Assembly (NCBI RefSeq): GCF_002127535.1
Contig: NZ_MUBJ01000003.1
Span: 36,201 to 100,200 of the forward strand
DNA length: 64,000 nt
Direction: 5' to 3'
From: Xenorhabdus vietnamensis
GTDB lineage: Bacteria; Pseudomonadota; Gammaproteobacteria; Enterobacterales; Enterobacteriaceae
Shown: piece after piece, positions 39,752 to 48,740 of the stretch
Layout of the letters: every line of letters begins with the position of its first letter
Numbering within the stretch: position 1 is the first letter of the stretch
The notes under the pieces: model-generated
Seen by the model: the letters and a program-made list of their open reading frames with translations, nothing else
The model's database searches: none
Told to the model about the DNA's origin: nothing
Program-made: the position numbers and the translations under genes

Positions 39752-40555
39752 ATGAAGAAGAGCATCTCGGTTTCAGTAGTATCGGTTTTGGTTGTATTAT
39801 TGGTTTTGGTTGTAGTGTATGTTGCCTTTAAGGGATTTACTTCAAAAAATGCCATAAAAACAGGTAGCAGTAGCATAAGTACACTGAATACAGCTGGCAA
39901 AAGTACAAGTAGCACAGGTACAAGTGGTACAGGTACAAGTAGCGCAGGTACAAATAGCGTAGGCGTCGATATAACAAAGCAAGGTACAGCTTCTTCAACT
40001 CCTTCAGATAAGCCTTCGCAACAAGGTACAGTTCCTTTAACTAAGCCATCGCAAGGTACTGTTCCTTTAGCTAAGCCTCCGCAACAAGGTACAGTTCCTT
40101 TAACTAAGCCATCGCAAAGTACTGTTCCTTTAGCTAAGCCTTCGCAACAAGGTACAGTTCCTTTAACTAAGCCATCGCAAGGCACTGTTCCTTTAGCTAA
40201 GCCTTCTGAACTAATTGAGTCTCGGACGAAACACCTTCTTGTGGCGTCCTCCATCCATAAAAATCACAAATTACCAGACTATTACATTACGAAAAAACAG
40301 GCTCGTCGCCTTGGTTGGCGTTCTAGTAAAGGCAATTTATGTGACGTAGCGCCAGGTAAGGCAATTGGCGGTGATCGGTACGCTGACCGTGAGCATAAAT
40401 TGCCGAAAAAGTTTGGTCGTAAATGGTTTGAAGCAGATGTGAATTATCATTGTGGTCACAGAGGTAAAGCCAGATTGATCTATTCTAATGATGGCCTTAT
40501 TTATCTAACGCTCGATCACTATAAAACTTTTACCCAAATTAAAAGTTTTCTCTAA
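39752..40555 (+). CDS. Membrane-anchored barnase-type ribonuclease with Pro/Thr repeat stalk
   Basis: 267 residues in three parts: one N-terminal membrane helix (about 5-28, possibly an uncleaved signal), a Ser/Thr/Gly then Pro/Thr-rich stalk (about 38-155) with a 21-residue repeat, and a full barnase/N1-family ribonuclease domain (about 160-267). GWRSSKGNL, PGKAIGGDRY and the catalytic set Glu227, Arg241 and His256 are all present; their spacing (14 and 15) equals that of barnase Glu73, Arg87 and His102. The barstar gene follows by 13 bp. Such RNases are secreted weapons or nutritional enzymes. The anchor with a long stalk instead suggests display or contact delivery. The start is set by GGAGG before ATG 39752. 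Confidence 0.9.
   Translation: MKKSISVSVVSVLVVLLVLVVVYVAFKGFTSKNAIKTGSSSISTLNTAGKSTSSTGTSGTGTSSAGTNSVGVDITKQGTASSTPSDKPSQQGTVPLTKPSQGTVPLAKPPQQGTVPLTKPSQSTVPLAKPSQQGTVPLTKPSQGTVPLAKPSELIESRTKHLLVASSIHKNHKLPDYYITKKQARRLGWRSSKGNLCDVAPGKAIGGDRYADREHKLPKKFGRKWFEADVNYHCGHRGKARLIYSNDGLIYLTLDHYKTFTQIKSFL
40019..40207 (+). repeat. Three tandem 63-bp repeats in the RNase stalk
   Basis: Units start at 40019, 40082 and 40145 with CAACAAGGTACAGTTCC. Each encodes two half-repeats, QQGTVPLTKPS and QGTVPLAKPS, differing by few bases. Copy number is likely to vary by slippage without changing frame. Confidence 0.93.
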
Positions 40556-40568
40556 CTGGAGTAATGAC

Positions 40569-40838
40569 ATGAAAAAGGTGGAATTTGACTTTGACCAAAT
40601 CCCTGATCTGGATACTTTCTATGATAAATTCAAAGTGCATTTCGAGCTTGAGGATGATTTTGGTGCCAACTTGGATGCACTGTGGGATACCGTAACTGGG
40701 TACATTCAGTTACCGGTTGAAATTAATTTTATCCACTTAACACCACAAAAACGAGCGCTCTTTACGGATTTGATATCGTTGTTTGAAGAAGCTAAAGAAG
40801 AGCTGGAAGGGGAGTTACAATTTAATGTATTCGATTGA
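40569..40838 (+). CDS. Barstar-family ribonuclease inhibitor
   Basis: 89 residues, acidic. Family features are the opening KKVEFDFDQIPDLDTFYDKF, the inhibitory helix with FGANLDALWDTVTGYI (the Asn-Leu-Asp-Ala-Leu-Trp signature) and the final LEGELQFNVFD strand. It should bind the RNase encoded 13 bp upstream and protect the cytoplasm. E. coli keeps a barstar homologue (YhcO) near tldD without an RNase partner, so this locus may show the ancestral pair. GGAG precedes the ATG. Confidence 0.92.
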   Translation: MKKVEFDFDQIPDLDTFYDKFKVHFELEDDFGANLDALWDTVTGYIQLPVEINFIHLTPQKRALFTDLISLFEEAKEELEGELQFNVFD

Positions 40839-40854
40839 ACTTTCCTCTATGTTG

Positions 40855-40890
40855 AGACTCCCCGTTTAAAAAAACGGGGAGTCTCTTTTG
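40855..40890 (+). terminator. Terminator after the RNase/barstar pair
   Basis: A 12-bp stem, AGACTCCCCGTTT/AAACGGGGAGTCT, is followed by CTTTTG. It lies 17 bp after the barstar stop. The stem is unusually strong. The rest of the gap to 41185 holds no recognised feature. Confidence 0.88.
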
Positions 40891-41185
40891 TGGAAAATCA
40901 TTAAATACTCCACATGAGTTTGTTATTATTACTTTCAAGGCAATTTCCTTCCATTGATGTATACCCTAGTCTATTTTGACCTTCCTGATCTCTTTGGTAA
41001 TAAAGATATTGATTATAATTAAAATAGTTAATAATAAATTCTTTTTAAGAATATAAATGATTAGTATCAAATATAGGTTTTTATGGAGATCCACCTGCAT
41101 AGCAGATGGATTTTCGGATTTATAGATCTCATTTTTATTGGTTTTGAAAAACTAAACTAAAGTCTATTTGGCATATAAAAAATTT

Positions 41186-42139
41186 CTATTTATTAACTAC
41201 ATGGCTTTTATCACCAGAAAAATATTTCTCAATATTTTTGAATGCGCTTTCTAAATAAATGTTATAACAGCTTTTAGTAACATAGCCGATATGTGGGCTA
41301 CAAAGTACGTTATTTCGTTTTAATAAAGAGTGATTAGGATTCCAGATAGGTTCAATATCAAAAACGTCTAGTGCAGCAAAGCCGGGTGTTCCTAAATCGA
41401 GAGCTTTTTCTAGTGCACCTGTTTCTATCAAACCGGAACGAGCTGTATTCACTAAGACTGCTGTAGATTTCATTCTGCTTAAATCAGAAAACGTGATACC
41501 TCCTGTGGTTTCCTTGACTAATCGTTGGTGCAGAGTGATGACATCTGAAGTCTGGAAAAATTCTTCACGAGAGTTTGGAACGATTAATCCTTCTTGGTGA
41601 GCTTGTTCTTGGGCACGGTTTGAACCCCAGATCTGTACTTTCATATTAAATGATTGTGCGTATTTGGCAACAAGTTGACCTATCTTGCCATAACCGACTA
41701 TTCCAAGTGTTTTTCCCGCTACGGTGTCGCCAAATTCAGTTTGCCAGTGGCCTTTTTTCATCATTTCTACAGAAGACACAAACCGACGTATAGAACTTTG
41801 AATTAACAGCCATGTTAATTCTGCTGCGGCAACAGGAGTACCAACACCTTCAACAACGGCAATGCCCCGCTGTTTGCATAATTCCAGATCGATATTATAA
41901 GCAACTTTTCCTGTCTGGCTGATGAGTTTTAAGTTAGGGGTTTTAGACAAGAATTTCTCATCAATGGAGGTTCTTTCTCGAATCAATATTAGAGCATCAG
42001 CCTTGGACAATAGTTCTTCTGCCTTGGGTTCCCGATCTAGGGCGCCGAGACAAACTACCTCAAAGTCATTGTTCTGATATAAGGCCTGAATTTGTTTTGT
42101 AGCATGTTGATAATCATCAGGAATAACAATTAACGGCAT
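41186..42139 (-). CDS. D-2-hydroxyacid dehydrogenase family protein
   Basis: 317 residues. NAD-binding Rossmann domain with LGIVGYGKIGQLVAKYAQ (about 144-161) and VVNTARSGLIETGAL-like substrate strand with Arg; SPHIGYVTK near the C-terminus carries the catalytic His. The layout is that of phosphoglycerate or hydroxypyruvate dehydrogenase relatives without the regulatory ACT domain. SerA is normally longer, so this is an accessory member. The substrate cannot be told. It stands alone between the barstar terminator and darP and has a palindrome upstream that could be an operator. Confidence 0.88.
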   Translation of the reverse strand: MPLIVIPDDYQHATKQIQALYQNNDFEVVCLGALDREPKAEELLSKADALILIRERTSIDEKFLSKTPNLKLISQTGKVAYNIDLELCKQRGIAVVEGVGTPVAAAELTWLLIQSSIRRFVSSVEMMKKGHWQTEFGDTVAGKTLGIVGYGKIGQLVAKYAQSFNMKVQIWGSNRAQEQAHQEGLIVPNSREEFFQTSDVITLHQRLVKETTGGITFSDLSRMKSTAVLVNTARSGLIETGALEKALDLGTPGFAALDVFDIEPIWNPNHSLLKRNNVLCSPHIGYVTKSCYNIYLESAFKNIEKYFSGDKSHVVNK

Positions 42140-42254
42140 TTGAGATATCCTTTAGATAAATTCTTAATGATGTAGGGAAACAGGATGAAAATAATTAAAG
42201 AAAATTAGGTTACCTTAATTTTTGTTACCAATCCGTAACATTTGATTCAAAGTG

Positions 42255-42277
42255 TTAACTTAATCCAGTTAAGTTAA
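42255..42277. promoter_or_regulatory. Perfect palindrome upstream of the dehydrogenase gene
   Basis: TTAACTTAA and TTAAGTTAA form a perfect 9-bp inverted repeat around 5 bases, 115 bp before the dehydrogenase start on the minus strand. It looks like a dimeric repressor site, but its regulator is unknown. A run of about 40 purines follows at 42276-42316. Confidence 0.35.
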
Positions 42278-42317
42278 TGAAAGGAAAGGGAAGGAAAGAG
42301 AAGGAATAGGGGAAATT

Positions 42318-42344
42318 ACCGCCAATTCTTAACGAAATGGCGGT
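42318..42344 (-). terminator. Hairpin after darP, probable terminator
   Basis: ACCGCCA pairs with TGGCGGT across a 13-nt loop, 10 bp after the darP stop. On the minus strand it is followed by AATTTCCCC, a weak U-tract, so termination may be partial. Confidence 0.5.
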
Positions 42345-42353
42345 GAGGGAATG

Positions 42354-42890
42354 CTAAGCTGATTCCGATAGTTCTTTCAAATATTGGAAAATTTGGCGGT
42401 AGGATTTAGGTGGCTTATTCGCTGCCTTCTCTTTTTTAGCATTACGAATCAACGAGCGAAGTTGCTGGCGATCAGTATGTGGATACAGTGCTACGACTTC
42501 TTCAAGAGCATCATCGCATTCAACCAGTTTGTCACGCAGTTCTTCCAGTTTATGTAAAATAACGACTTGCTGGTTGTGACGGTTTTTCAGTTTATCCAAC
42601 GCAATGGTAATTGGTTCAGGATCGCGGGCACGCAACAATTTACCAATTAACTGCAATTGACGACGGCGTCCTTCACGTCTGATTTTCTGTGCCAGCTTAA
42701 TGGCTGCCAGCAGATCTTCATCCAGAGGGATTCGTTCCAACTGGTTGTTACTGAGTTCAACCAGTTCAGCTCCCAATTTTTTCAGTATTTCAGCATCCCG
42801 CTTGATTTCACTTTTACTGACCCAGATTATCTCTTCTTCTTCCTCTTCAGCAGGATAATTGTCGAGCCAATCTTCAGGCTGCTTTGCCAT
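42354..42890 (-). CDS. darP: Dual-action ribosomal maturation protein DarP (YjgA)
   Basis: 178 residues from ATG 42890, where [13 protein letters not shown] aligns with the E. coli start and AGGA is well spaced; the longer upstream frame is rejected. The family blocks [31 protein letters not shown] and [11 protein letters not shown] are present. It binds late 50S precursors and helps them mature. It is divergent from pmbA, the same arrangement as in E. coli. Confidence 0.96.
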   Translation of the reverse strand: MAKQPEDWLDNYPAEEEEEEIIWVSKSEIKRDAEILKKLGAELVELSNNQLERIPLDEDLLAAIKLAQKIRREGRRRQLQLIGKLLRARDPEPITIALDKLKNRHNQQVVILHKLEELRDKLVECDDALEEVVALYPHTDRQQLRSLIRNAKKEKAANKPPKSYRQIFQYLKELSESA

Positions 42891-43089
42891 AATCGTTTTC
42901 CTTCTAAAAAGGCCGGATAAAGGTGTGTTTTGGAACATGACCTATCGTCCGGGGGGTGTTAACATCCTAATATTGTGTATTGTAACTGGGAAAATTGCCT
43001 GATTACCACTCGGCATTCGTGTCATGAACCGAAATAAGGCATTTCTCCTGACAAATTCTCTTTTTAATTCATTGGATTATGGTTAATTA

Positions 43090-44433
43090 ATGATAGTTAC
43101 CAATCAACAAATCGCAGAGCAACGTAAGGCGCTGGAAGATGCGGTTGCCCATGCTCTGGAATTAGCGAAAGCAGGTTGTGATGCTGCGGAAGTCGCGGTT
43201 AATAAAACCACGGGAATTAGCGTCAGTACCCGTTTCAGTGAAGTCGAAAATGTTGAGTTTAACAGCGATGGCGCACTGGGGATCACCGTTTATCACCAAC
43301 AGCGCAAGGGAAGCGCTTCCTCAACGGATCTCAGCCCTGAGGCTATTGCCCGCACTGTACAGGCCGCCATTGATATTGCTCGTTATACCTCTCCTGATCC
43401 TTATGCTGGCCCGGCGGATAAAGAGTTATTGGTATTTGAAGCACCTGAACTGGATCTTTTCCATCCCGCTGATTTGGATGCAGATAAAGCCATTGAGTTG
43501 GCTGCCCGTGCTGAACAAGTGTCGTTGCAGGCAGATGAACGTATTACCAATACTGAAGGTGGAAGTTTCAACAGCCATTATGGTATTCGGGTATTTGGTA
43601 ATAGTCATGGCATGCTGCAAAGCTATTGCTCAAGCCGTCATTCTATGTCGAGCTGTGTGATTGCTGAGCAGGATGGCAATATGGAACGCGATTATGCCTA
43701 TACCGTGAGTCGCCATTTTGACGATTTGAAATCACCTGAATGGGTTGGACAAGAATGTGCTCGTCGTACGCTTTCCCGTCTGGGTGCGCGTAAGTTATCA
43801 ACGATGAAAGCACCTGTTATCTTTTCTGCGGAAGTGGCCACGGGGTTGTTCGGGCATTTGGTTGGCGCGATCAGTGGTAGCAGTATTTATCGTAAGTCTT
43901 CTTTCTTGTTGGATAGTCTGGGCAAACAAATTTTGCCTTCATGGCTGACGATTAAAGAGCAGCCTCATTTACTGCGTGGGTTGGCCTCAACACCATTTGA
44001 CAGTGAAGGTGTGCGTACAACCCCACGTGATATTATTAAAGATGGTGTTTTACAGACTTGGTTGCTGACTTCCTATTCTGCCCGTAAGTTGGGAATGGTG
44101 AACACGGGTCATGCAGGCGGAATTCACAATTGGCACATTGCAGGTCAAGGTCTGGATTTTGCTGGTTTGTTGCGTGAAATGGGGACTGGCTTGATCGTCA
44201 CTGAGCTGATGGGGCAGGGAGTTAGCGCGATTACTGGTGATTATTCTCGTGGTGCATCCGGTTTTTGGGTTGAGAATGGCGAAATCCAATATCCGGTTAG
44301 TGAGATCACCATTGCAGGCAATTTGAAAGATATGTGGGCAAATATGGTGACAGTTGGCAATGATATCGAAACACGTAGCAATATTCAGTGTGGTTCGGTA
44401 TTGCTGCCGGAAATGAGTATCGCCGGTCAATAG
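43090..44433 (+). CDS. pmbA: Metalloprotease partner TldE (PmbA)
   Basis: 447 residues (450 in E. coli). PmbA_TldD fold with N-terminal [20 protein letters not shown] and C-terminal [13 protein letters not shown] and [23 protein letters not shown]; it lacks the HExxxH zinc site, as expected for the TldE subunit. With TldD it forms the heterodimer that degrades the CcdA antitoxin and matures microcin B17. tldD lies only 3.4 kb upstream on the same strand, whereas in E. coli the two genes are far apart. A GC-rich hairpin lies about 20 bp after the stop. Confidence 0.97.
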   Translation: MIVTNQQIAEQRKALEDAVAHALELAKAGCDAAEVAVNKTTGISVSTRFSEVENVEFNSDGALGITVYHQQRKGSASSTDLSPEAIARTVQAAIDIARYTSPDPYAGPADKELLVFEAPELDLFHPADLDADKAIELAARAEQVSLQADERITNTEGGSFNSHYGIRVFGNSHGMLQSYCSSRHSMSSCVIAEQDGNMERDYAYTVSRHFDDLKSPEWVGQECARRTLSRLGARKLSTMKAPVIFSAEVATGLFGHLVGAISGSSIYRKSSFLLDSLGKQILPSWLTIKEQPHLLRGLASTPFDSEGVRTTPRDIIKDGVLQTWLLTSYSARKLGMVNTGHAGGIHNWHIAGQGLDFAGLLREMGTGLIVTELMGQGVSAITGDYSRGASGFWVENGEIQYPVSEITIAGNLKDMWANMVTVGNDIETRSNIQCGSVLLPEMSIAGQ

Positions 44434-44483
44434 GGATACTCAATCAACAGCAGCCAGTTCGGTACGACTGAGCTGGCTGGAAA

Positions 44484-44894
44484 TCAGCGGTGGTATTCAC
44501 CCGCGGCTTCTGGCTGATAAAGTATTTCTAATACTTTTATGCGGGTTTTTTCTCCATTTGGCAATTTCCATGTTATTTCATCATTCACCCGCAGACCCAG
44601 AAGAGCGGCACCCAAGGGAGCCATGACTGACAAATGTTTGGTGCTGTCTTGCAAGGAAGCAGGGTAGACCAGTGTACGAACACGCTCTTCATTGCTGCCC
44701 AGATCAATAAATCGAATTTCACTGTTCATTGTGACAACATTGGCTGGGATATCTACTGGAGCCACTATTTCGGCTCTATCCAACTCTTCGTTCAAAGCAT
44801 CCGCAATACTGGTATTAGCAAATGCAGGTTGTTCCAACAGAGAATCTAAACGTTCAGCATCTAGTTCATTGATAATGATTTTAGGTTTTTTCAT
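44484..44894 (-). CDS. rnk: Regulator of nucleoside diphosphate kinase Rnk
   Basis: 136 residues from ATG 44894, preceded by GGAG; the start [16 protein letters not shown] aligns with E. coli Rnk. An N-terminal coiled-coil helix pair is followed by a GreA-like FKBP domain ([32 protein letters not shown]). It binds RNA polymerase, but its short coiled coil lacks the GreA tip that stimulates cleavage, and it affects nucleoside diphosphate kinase levels. It is a single gene separated from the racemase gene by a terminator. Confidence 0.95.
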   Translation of the reverse strand: MKKPKIIINELDAERLDSLLEQPAFANTSIADALNEELDRAEIVAPVDIPANVVTMNSEIRFIDLGSNEERVRTLVYPASLQDSTKHLSVMAPLGAALLGLRVNDEITWKLPNGEKTRIKVLEILYQPEAAGEYHR

Positions 44895-44920
44895 ACCACA
44901 CTCCAAATTAGACTCAATAC

Positions 44921-44960
44921 AAAATAACACCCCGCATCGCAAGGAGGGGGGTGTTATTTT
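44921..44960 (-). terminator. Terminator after the racemase gene
   Basis: AAAATAACACCCC pairs with GGGGTGTTATTTT (13 bp) across a 14-nt loop; on the minus strand the stem itself ends in TTTT. It is 140 bp beyond the racemase stop and just upstream of rnk, and works equally well in both directions. Confidence 0.7.
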
Positions 44961-45099
44961 CAAAGTGATTAAAATGATATTAGGCTGTTCTGGCGTGAAA
45001 ATAAAGAGATCATGATCACGAACTGTTTTGTGTTGTTAATGAAATAAGGTTCATTAACACTGGTTAGAAGAAATAACCAGATATCATTGGGGCTGCTGA

Positions 45100-46332
45100 T
45101 TAGAGTCCTGTAACAGCAATTTTGGGGTTGGTTTCTCCCCAAATGGAAGATAATTCAACAACGTGCATATCGCTCCATTTCTGGACATCAGACTGAGTAA
45201 TTTCGTCGTTGCCTTGTTTACCGAAAATCACAACTTCATCGCCAGCCTTTACATCAGGCAGGTCGGTAATATCGACCATTACGGTGTTCATGGAAACGCT
45301 GCCGACAACTGGTGCACGGTGACCGTTGATCAGGACGTAGGCTTTATTTGACATGGCAGAGCTGAAGCCATCAGAGAAACCAACTGGCAAATTAGCGAGT
45401 TTGGAATCACGCTTCAGAATAAAAGTGTTGTCATAGCCGATACCATTACCTTTAGGGTATGATTTAACGGAAGCAACGCGAGTTTTCACTTGAATTAATG
45501 GCTTGAATTCTGGGTGGCTGGTGGTCAGAACACCGTACAGCGCACTACCCACGCGTGCCATGTCGAATTGTGCTTCTGGGATGCTCATTGATGCAAAAGA
45601 GCTTGATGCGTGCAGAGTGATTTCATCTCTTTTCAGATCTGCTGTTTTGATCAACCAAGAAGTTTGTTCTTTGAAGTTCTTAATACTGTCACGGATTGTA
45701 TCCAAATCGGTGAATGCATGGTGGCTCATCATGCCGACCAATTTCAGGTTAGGTAACTGAGTGATTTCCAGGGCTTCTTGTTTGCCCTGCCCAGTTTTCA
45801 TTTCTAACCCATTGCGGCTCATGAGACCTGTGTTCAGCATCAGATGGACGCGAATTTCTTTACCGTGCTTTTTGGCCAGGGCATCAATGGCTTTAGCGTG
45901 ATTCAGATCACCGATCATCTCTTCCATATCATAGCCCAGAGTGCTTTCGATTTCAGTCACATGAGCCGTACGGACACGCATCAGTTGTCCTTTAAAGCCG
46001 CTTTCACGTACGATGCGGGCTTCTTCATTACTGGTGATTCCTACGCAAGGTACGTCAGTTTTAATGATAGATGGCATTAGCAGGCCGATACCATGACCAT
46101 AAGCATCACCTTTCAGAATCGCACACATTTTGGTGTTTTTATTAAGTTTTTTTTGCAGTGTGTGGATATTGTTTTCGAAAGTCGTGGTATTAATTTCAAC
46201 CCAAGAATTGTTGTGGGCAGCAACATGTTCTGCTTGAGTATTGTCTAAAGAAAGAATTGGTGCTGCTTGAGCTGCTCCTTGGCATAGGGTCAGGCCAAGA
46301 ATGACAGCTAGTGCGGTCTTATTAAAATTCAT
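45100..46332 (-). CDS. Periplasmic broad-specificity amino-acid racemase (Bsr type)
   Basis: 410 residues with a Sec signal peptide (cut near residue 23, after AAQA). The PLP-binding alanine-racemase TIM barrel carries Lys74 in ILKGDAYGHG, the PLP-binding HASSSFAS and the C-terminal domain tyrosine region GYDNTF. The export signal and motif pattern (PCVGITSNEEARIVRESGFKGQLMRVR) place it with Vibrio BsrV rather than cytoplasmic Alr. These enzymes make several D-amino acids in the periplasm that remodel peptidoglycan and act as signals. It is a single gene with a terminator downstream. It was likely gained relative to E. coli. Confidence 0.9.
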   Translation of the reverse strand: MNFNKTALAVILGLTLCQGAAQAAPILSLDNTQAEHVAAHNNSWVEINTTTFENNIHTLQKKLNKNTKMCAILKGDAYGHGIGLLMPSIIKTDVPCVGITSNEEARIVRESGFKGQLMRVRTAHVTEIESTLGYDMEEMIGDLNHAKAIDALAKKHGKEIRVHLMLNTGLMSRNGLEMKTGQGKQEALEITQLPNLKLVGMMSHHAFTDLDTIRDSIKNFKEQTSWLIKTADLKRDEITLHASSSFASMSIPEAQFDMARVGSALYGVLTTSHPEFKPLIQVKTRVASVKSYPKGNGIGYDNTFILKRDSKLANLPVGFSDGFSSAMSNKAYVLINGHRAPVVGSVSMNTVMVDITDLPDVKAGDEVVIFGKQGNDEITQSDVQKWSDMHVVELSSIWGETNPKIAVTGL

Positions 46333-46598
46333 GAAGTAAGTCTCCAGATTCGGATCTGTTTATATAAAAAGTTGTATGTAAATACCCCTTAATGATAAAT
46401 ATTTTTCAAATAATTTCATATGGTTAAGTGTTGGTGGGGGAATTTTAATTATAATGGTGAGACTATTTGTAAATAGATTTTATGATAAACTAAATTTATT
46501 GGTTAAGGTGTTAATGATCTTCTGTCGCTGATTGTTGACTGAGGAAAGAATGAAAGAAATACAGAGCGATATTTGGGCAGGAGAGCAGTTATAAAAGG

Positions 46599-47897
46599 TT
46601 AATGGCACGTAACATCGAAGCGTTCTCTGAGTGTCTGTTCTGTATAGTCAAAGCGAAAGAGATTTTTTTGTTGTAATAAAGGGATAACGTGTTCGATCAT
46701 TATTTGAAGAGCCTCAGGAAACACATCAAAATCTAAATTAAACCCATCTGCGGCATGTGCCAAAAACCATTTTTCCATATCATCAGCAATCATCTCCGGG
46801 GTTCCTAACAACATTCGGTGCATTCCCAGATTTTGTAAAATAAGCTGATAAACAGTTAGGTTTTTAGTACGAGCCAAATTGACTATTTCGGATAAGAAAC
46901 CTTTGGAAACAATATCCTTAGATGTTTTTTCGATGAGTCTATAAGGTAATGGTTCATGTAATTTAAGATCATCAGGTTCTAATCCCAGTTGCCGGGATAA
47001 CATGATGATATCTTCATTCACATCTCTTAACTCGTCCATCTTTGCTTTTCGTTCCTGAGCCTCAGCAAGAGTTGAACCAATGATCGGGTATAAGCCTGGC
47101 AATATTTTCAGTGAATTTTCACTGCGATTTTTTGCAACAACTTTTGCTTTCAGGCGTTGATAAAAAAGTTTTGCTCCTTCAAAAGATGTTTGTGCAGTAA
47201 ATACAACATCCGCAAACTTTGCTGCTAGGTTCAGTCCCGCTTCCGATGAGCCAGACTGTACCAATAACGGTTTACCTTGTGGACTGCGAGGGATATTTAA
47301 TGGCCCTGCAACAGTGTAGTATTGTCCACGATGGTCAATGCTGTTCACTTGTGTGGGATCGGCGAATATGCCGCTTACTGCATCTGCGACGAGTGCATTT
47401 TTTCCCCAACTTTCCCATAGTTTTGTAGCGACTTGAATGAACTCTTCTGCTCGCGCATAGCGTTCAGATGAACTAGGTAATGGCATTTGCCCAAAGTTTT
47501 TTGCAGCGGCGGGATTATAGGTAGTAACGGCATTCCAACCTATCCGACCGTGACTCAAGTGATCCAGCGTTAAAAGTTGTCGGGCTAAAATAAATGGATC
47601 GCTAAAGGTGGTAGAGGCAGTACAAATAAACCCTAGGTGTTTTGTTACTGAGAGAATTGATGATGACACTATTAATGGATCTAACATTTGTGAAGGGCCA
47701 TGGGCATGACCATGTAATGATAATGAATCTGAAAAAAACAGTGCGTCAAATTTTCCGAGTTCTGCTAATTTTGCAACTTCTTGATAGAAAAGGGGGTTTA
47801 TGAATGTGCGGGTATCATTATGAGTTCTCCATCCTGCCGGATGCTGACCGACTCCGACGATATGGCAATTTAGATGCATCATTCTTTTATTAAACAT
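46599..47897 (-). CDS. LLM-class FMN-dependent monooxygenase (NtaA/SnaA/DszA type)
   Basis: 432 residues of the luciferase-like TIM-barrel fold. The first block HLNCHIVGVGQHPAGWR and LFFSDSL, then STTFSDPFILARQLLTLDHLSHGRIGWNAVTTYNPAAA and the QSGSSEAGLNLAA strand are diagnostic of the NtaA subgroup. Members use FMNH2 from a separate reductase to oxidise compounds such as nitrilotriacetate, sulfones or secondary-metabolite intermediates. No reductase or transporter gene is adjacent, so the substrate is unknown. Internal Met codons near the N-terminus make the start uncertain by up to 6 residues. Confidence 0.9.
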   Translation of the reverse strand: MFNKRMMHLNCHIVGVGQHPAGWRTHNDTRTFINPLFYQEVAKLAELGKFDALFFSDSLSLHGHAHGPSQMLDPLIVSSSILSVTKHLGFICTASTTFSDPFILARQLLTLDHLSHGRIGWNAVTTYNPAAAKNFGQMPLPSSSERYARAEEFIQVATKLWESWGKNALVADAVSGIFADPTQVNSIDHRGQYYTVAGPLNIPRSPQGKPLLVQSGSSEAGLNLAAKFADVVFTAQTSFEGAKLFYQRLKAKVVAKNRSENSLKILPGLYPIIGSTLAEAQERKAKMDELRDVNEDIIMLSRQLGLEPDDLKLHEPLPYRLIEKTSKDIVSKGFLSEIVNLARTKNLTVYQLILQNLGMHRMLLGTPEMIADDMEKWFLAHAADGFNLDFDVFPEALQIMIEHVIPLLQQKNLFRFDYTEQTLRERFDVTCH

Positions 47898-47927
47898 AAC
47901 GATTCTTCATTTTTTTTAGAACGGATG

Positions 47928-48740
47928 TCAATATACTTCATTAAGTTTTAATATTTCTTGGATATCTTTTGATAAGCCAATCGCATTTTCTCCGTGACTT
48001 AATTTTGCAGCTTCCCAAACACATTGCCCTATAACTTTAGGGTGGTATCCATTTAGCTGTATTACTTTGATAATGGTTTCCCCATAAGCAATACCTACGC
48101 CAATTTTTAAAGGAGGTAAGTTATACCGTTGCCATAAAATATCATTAACATGTTTAATCGTATTATTAATGCATTTTTTAGCCGCTCTATAAGCCTTATT
48201 TATTACATTAATTCGGTTTTTAGGTTCAACATTAAATAAAATTAATACTCCGTCTCCAAGTAGCTCTGTAGCTTGTCCACCTTCTTGTGCTGCTGTATAA
48301 ACAATTGCGGGGATTAATGCTGATGTCTCATAGAAAACTCTCTGTAATCCACTCTCTATCATAGGGGATTCAGGAGAATGTTGAAAATGAGAACTGGAAT
48401 TTCTCATGTCTGCCATAAATACAACAAATTCACCAACCTCAGGTTTGTTATTTTCTAAAACTGGATATCCTGGTATGAAAGTTTTGATCAGTGTTTTTTC
48501 TAATGCAAACGTTGAAGTAAAGGAATTTTTATTATTGTAATGGGAATGCAATAATTCCGTGGTATTAATATTATTATCGGCATGTTGATGAATATCACCA
48601 CACATGGTTTTTAAAGTGTTAATTTTATTTCTACATTTATTTAATTCATTCTGGACTTGTTGCCATTCTTTTTCTGCATTGTCTAGAGTTAAGTTAATGT
48701 ACTCTATTAACTTATTGTTAATATGATATTTTTGGATCAT
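47928..48740 (-). CDS. Class III nucleotide cyclase-like protein
   Basis: About 270 residues from ATG 48740 (TTG 48779 or GTG 48764 would add up to 13; no good ribosome site is seen for any). The N-terminal third is helical and Asn-rich, with coiled-coil tendency. The C-terminal part (about 105-265) is a class III cyclase domain: VVFMADMRNSS with the first metal Asp, ELLGDGVLILF with the second, KIGVGIAYGETIIK and VIGQCVWEAAKLS. In the last motif the usual transition-state Asn and Arg are replaced by Trp and Lys, so activity or product may differ. Pycsar-type cyclases are one comparison, but no effector gene is next to it. It is very AT-rich, suggesting transfer. It lies 30 bp upstream of the monooxygenase gene on the same strand. 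Confidence 0.72.
   Translation of the reverse strand: MIQKYHINNKLIEYINLTLDNAEKEWQQVQNELNKCRNKINTLKTMCGDIHQHADNNINTTELLHSHYNNKNSFTSTFALEKTLIKTFIPGYPVLENNKPEVGEFVVFMADMRNSSSHFQHSPESPMIESGLQRVFYETSALIPAIVYTAAQEGGQATELLGDGVLILFNVEPKNRINVINKAYRAAKKCINNTIKHVNDILWQRYNLPPLKIGVGIAYGETIIKVIQLNGYHPKVIGQCVWEAAKLSHGENAIGLSKDIQEILKLNEVY

Noticed and set aside
39730-40254. Minus-strand frame with repeating Gly-Leu-Val-Lys-Gly motifs opposite the RNase stalk
   Set aside because: An antisense shadow of the 63-bp repeats; no ribosome site, and the plus strand gives a proper RNase with catalytic residues.
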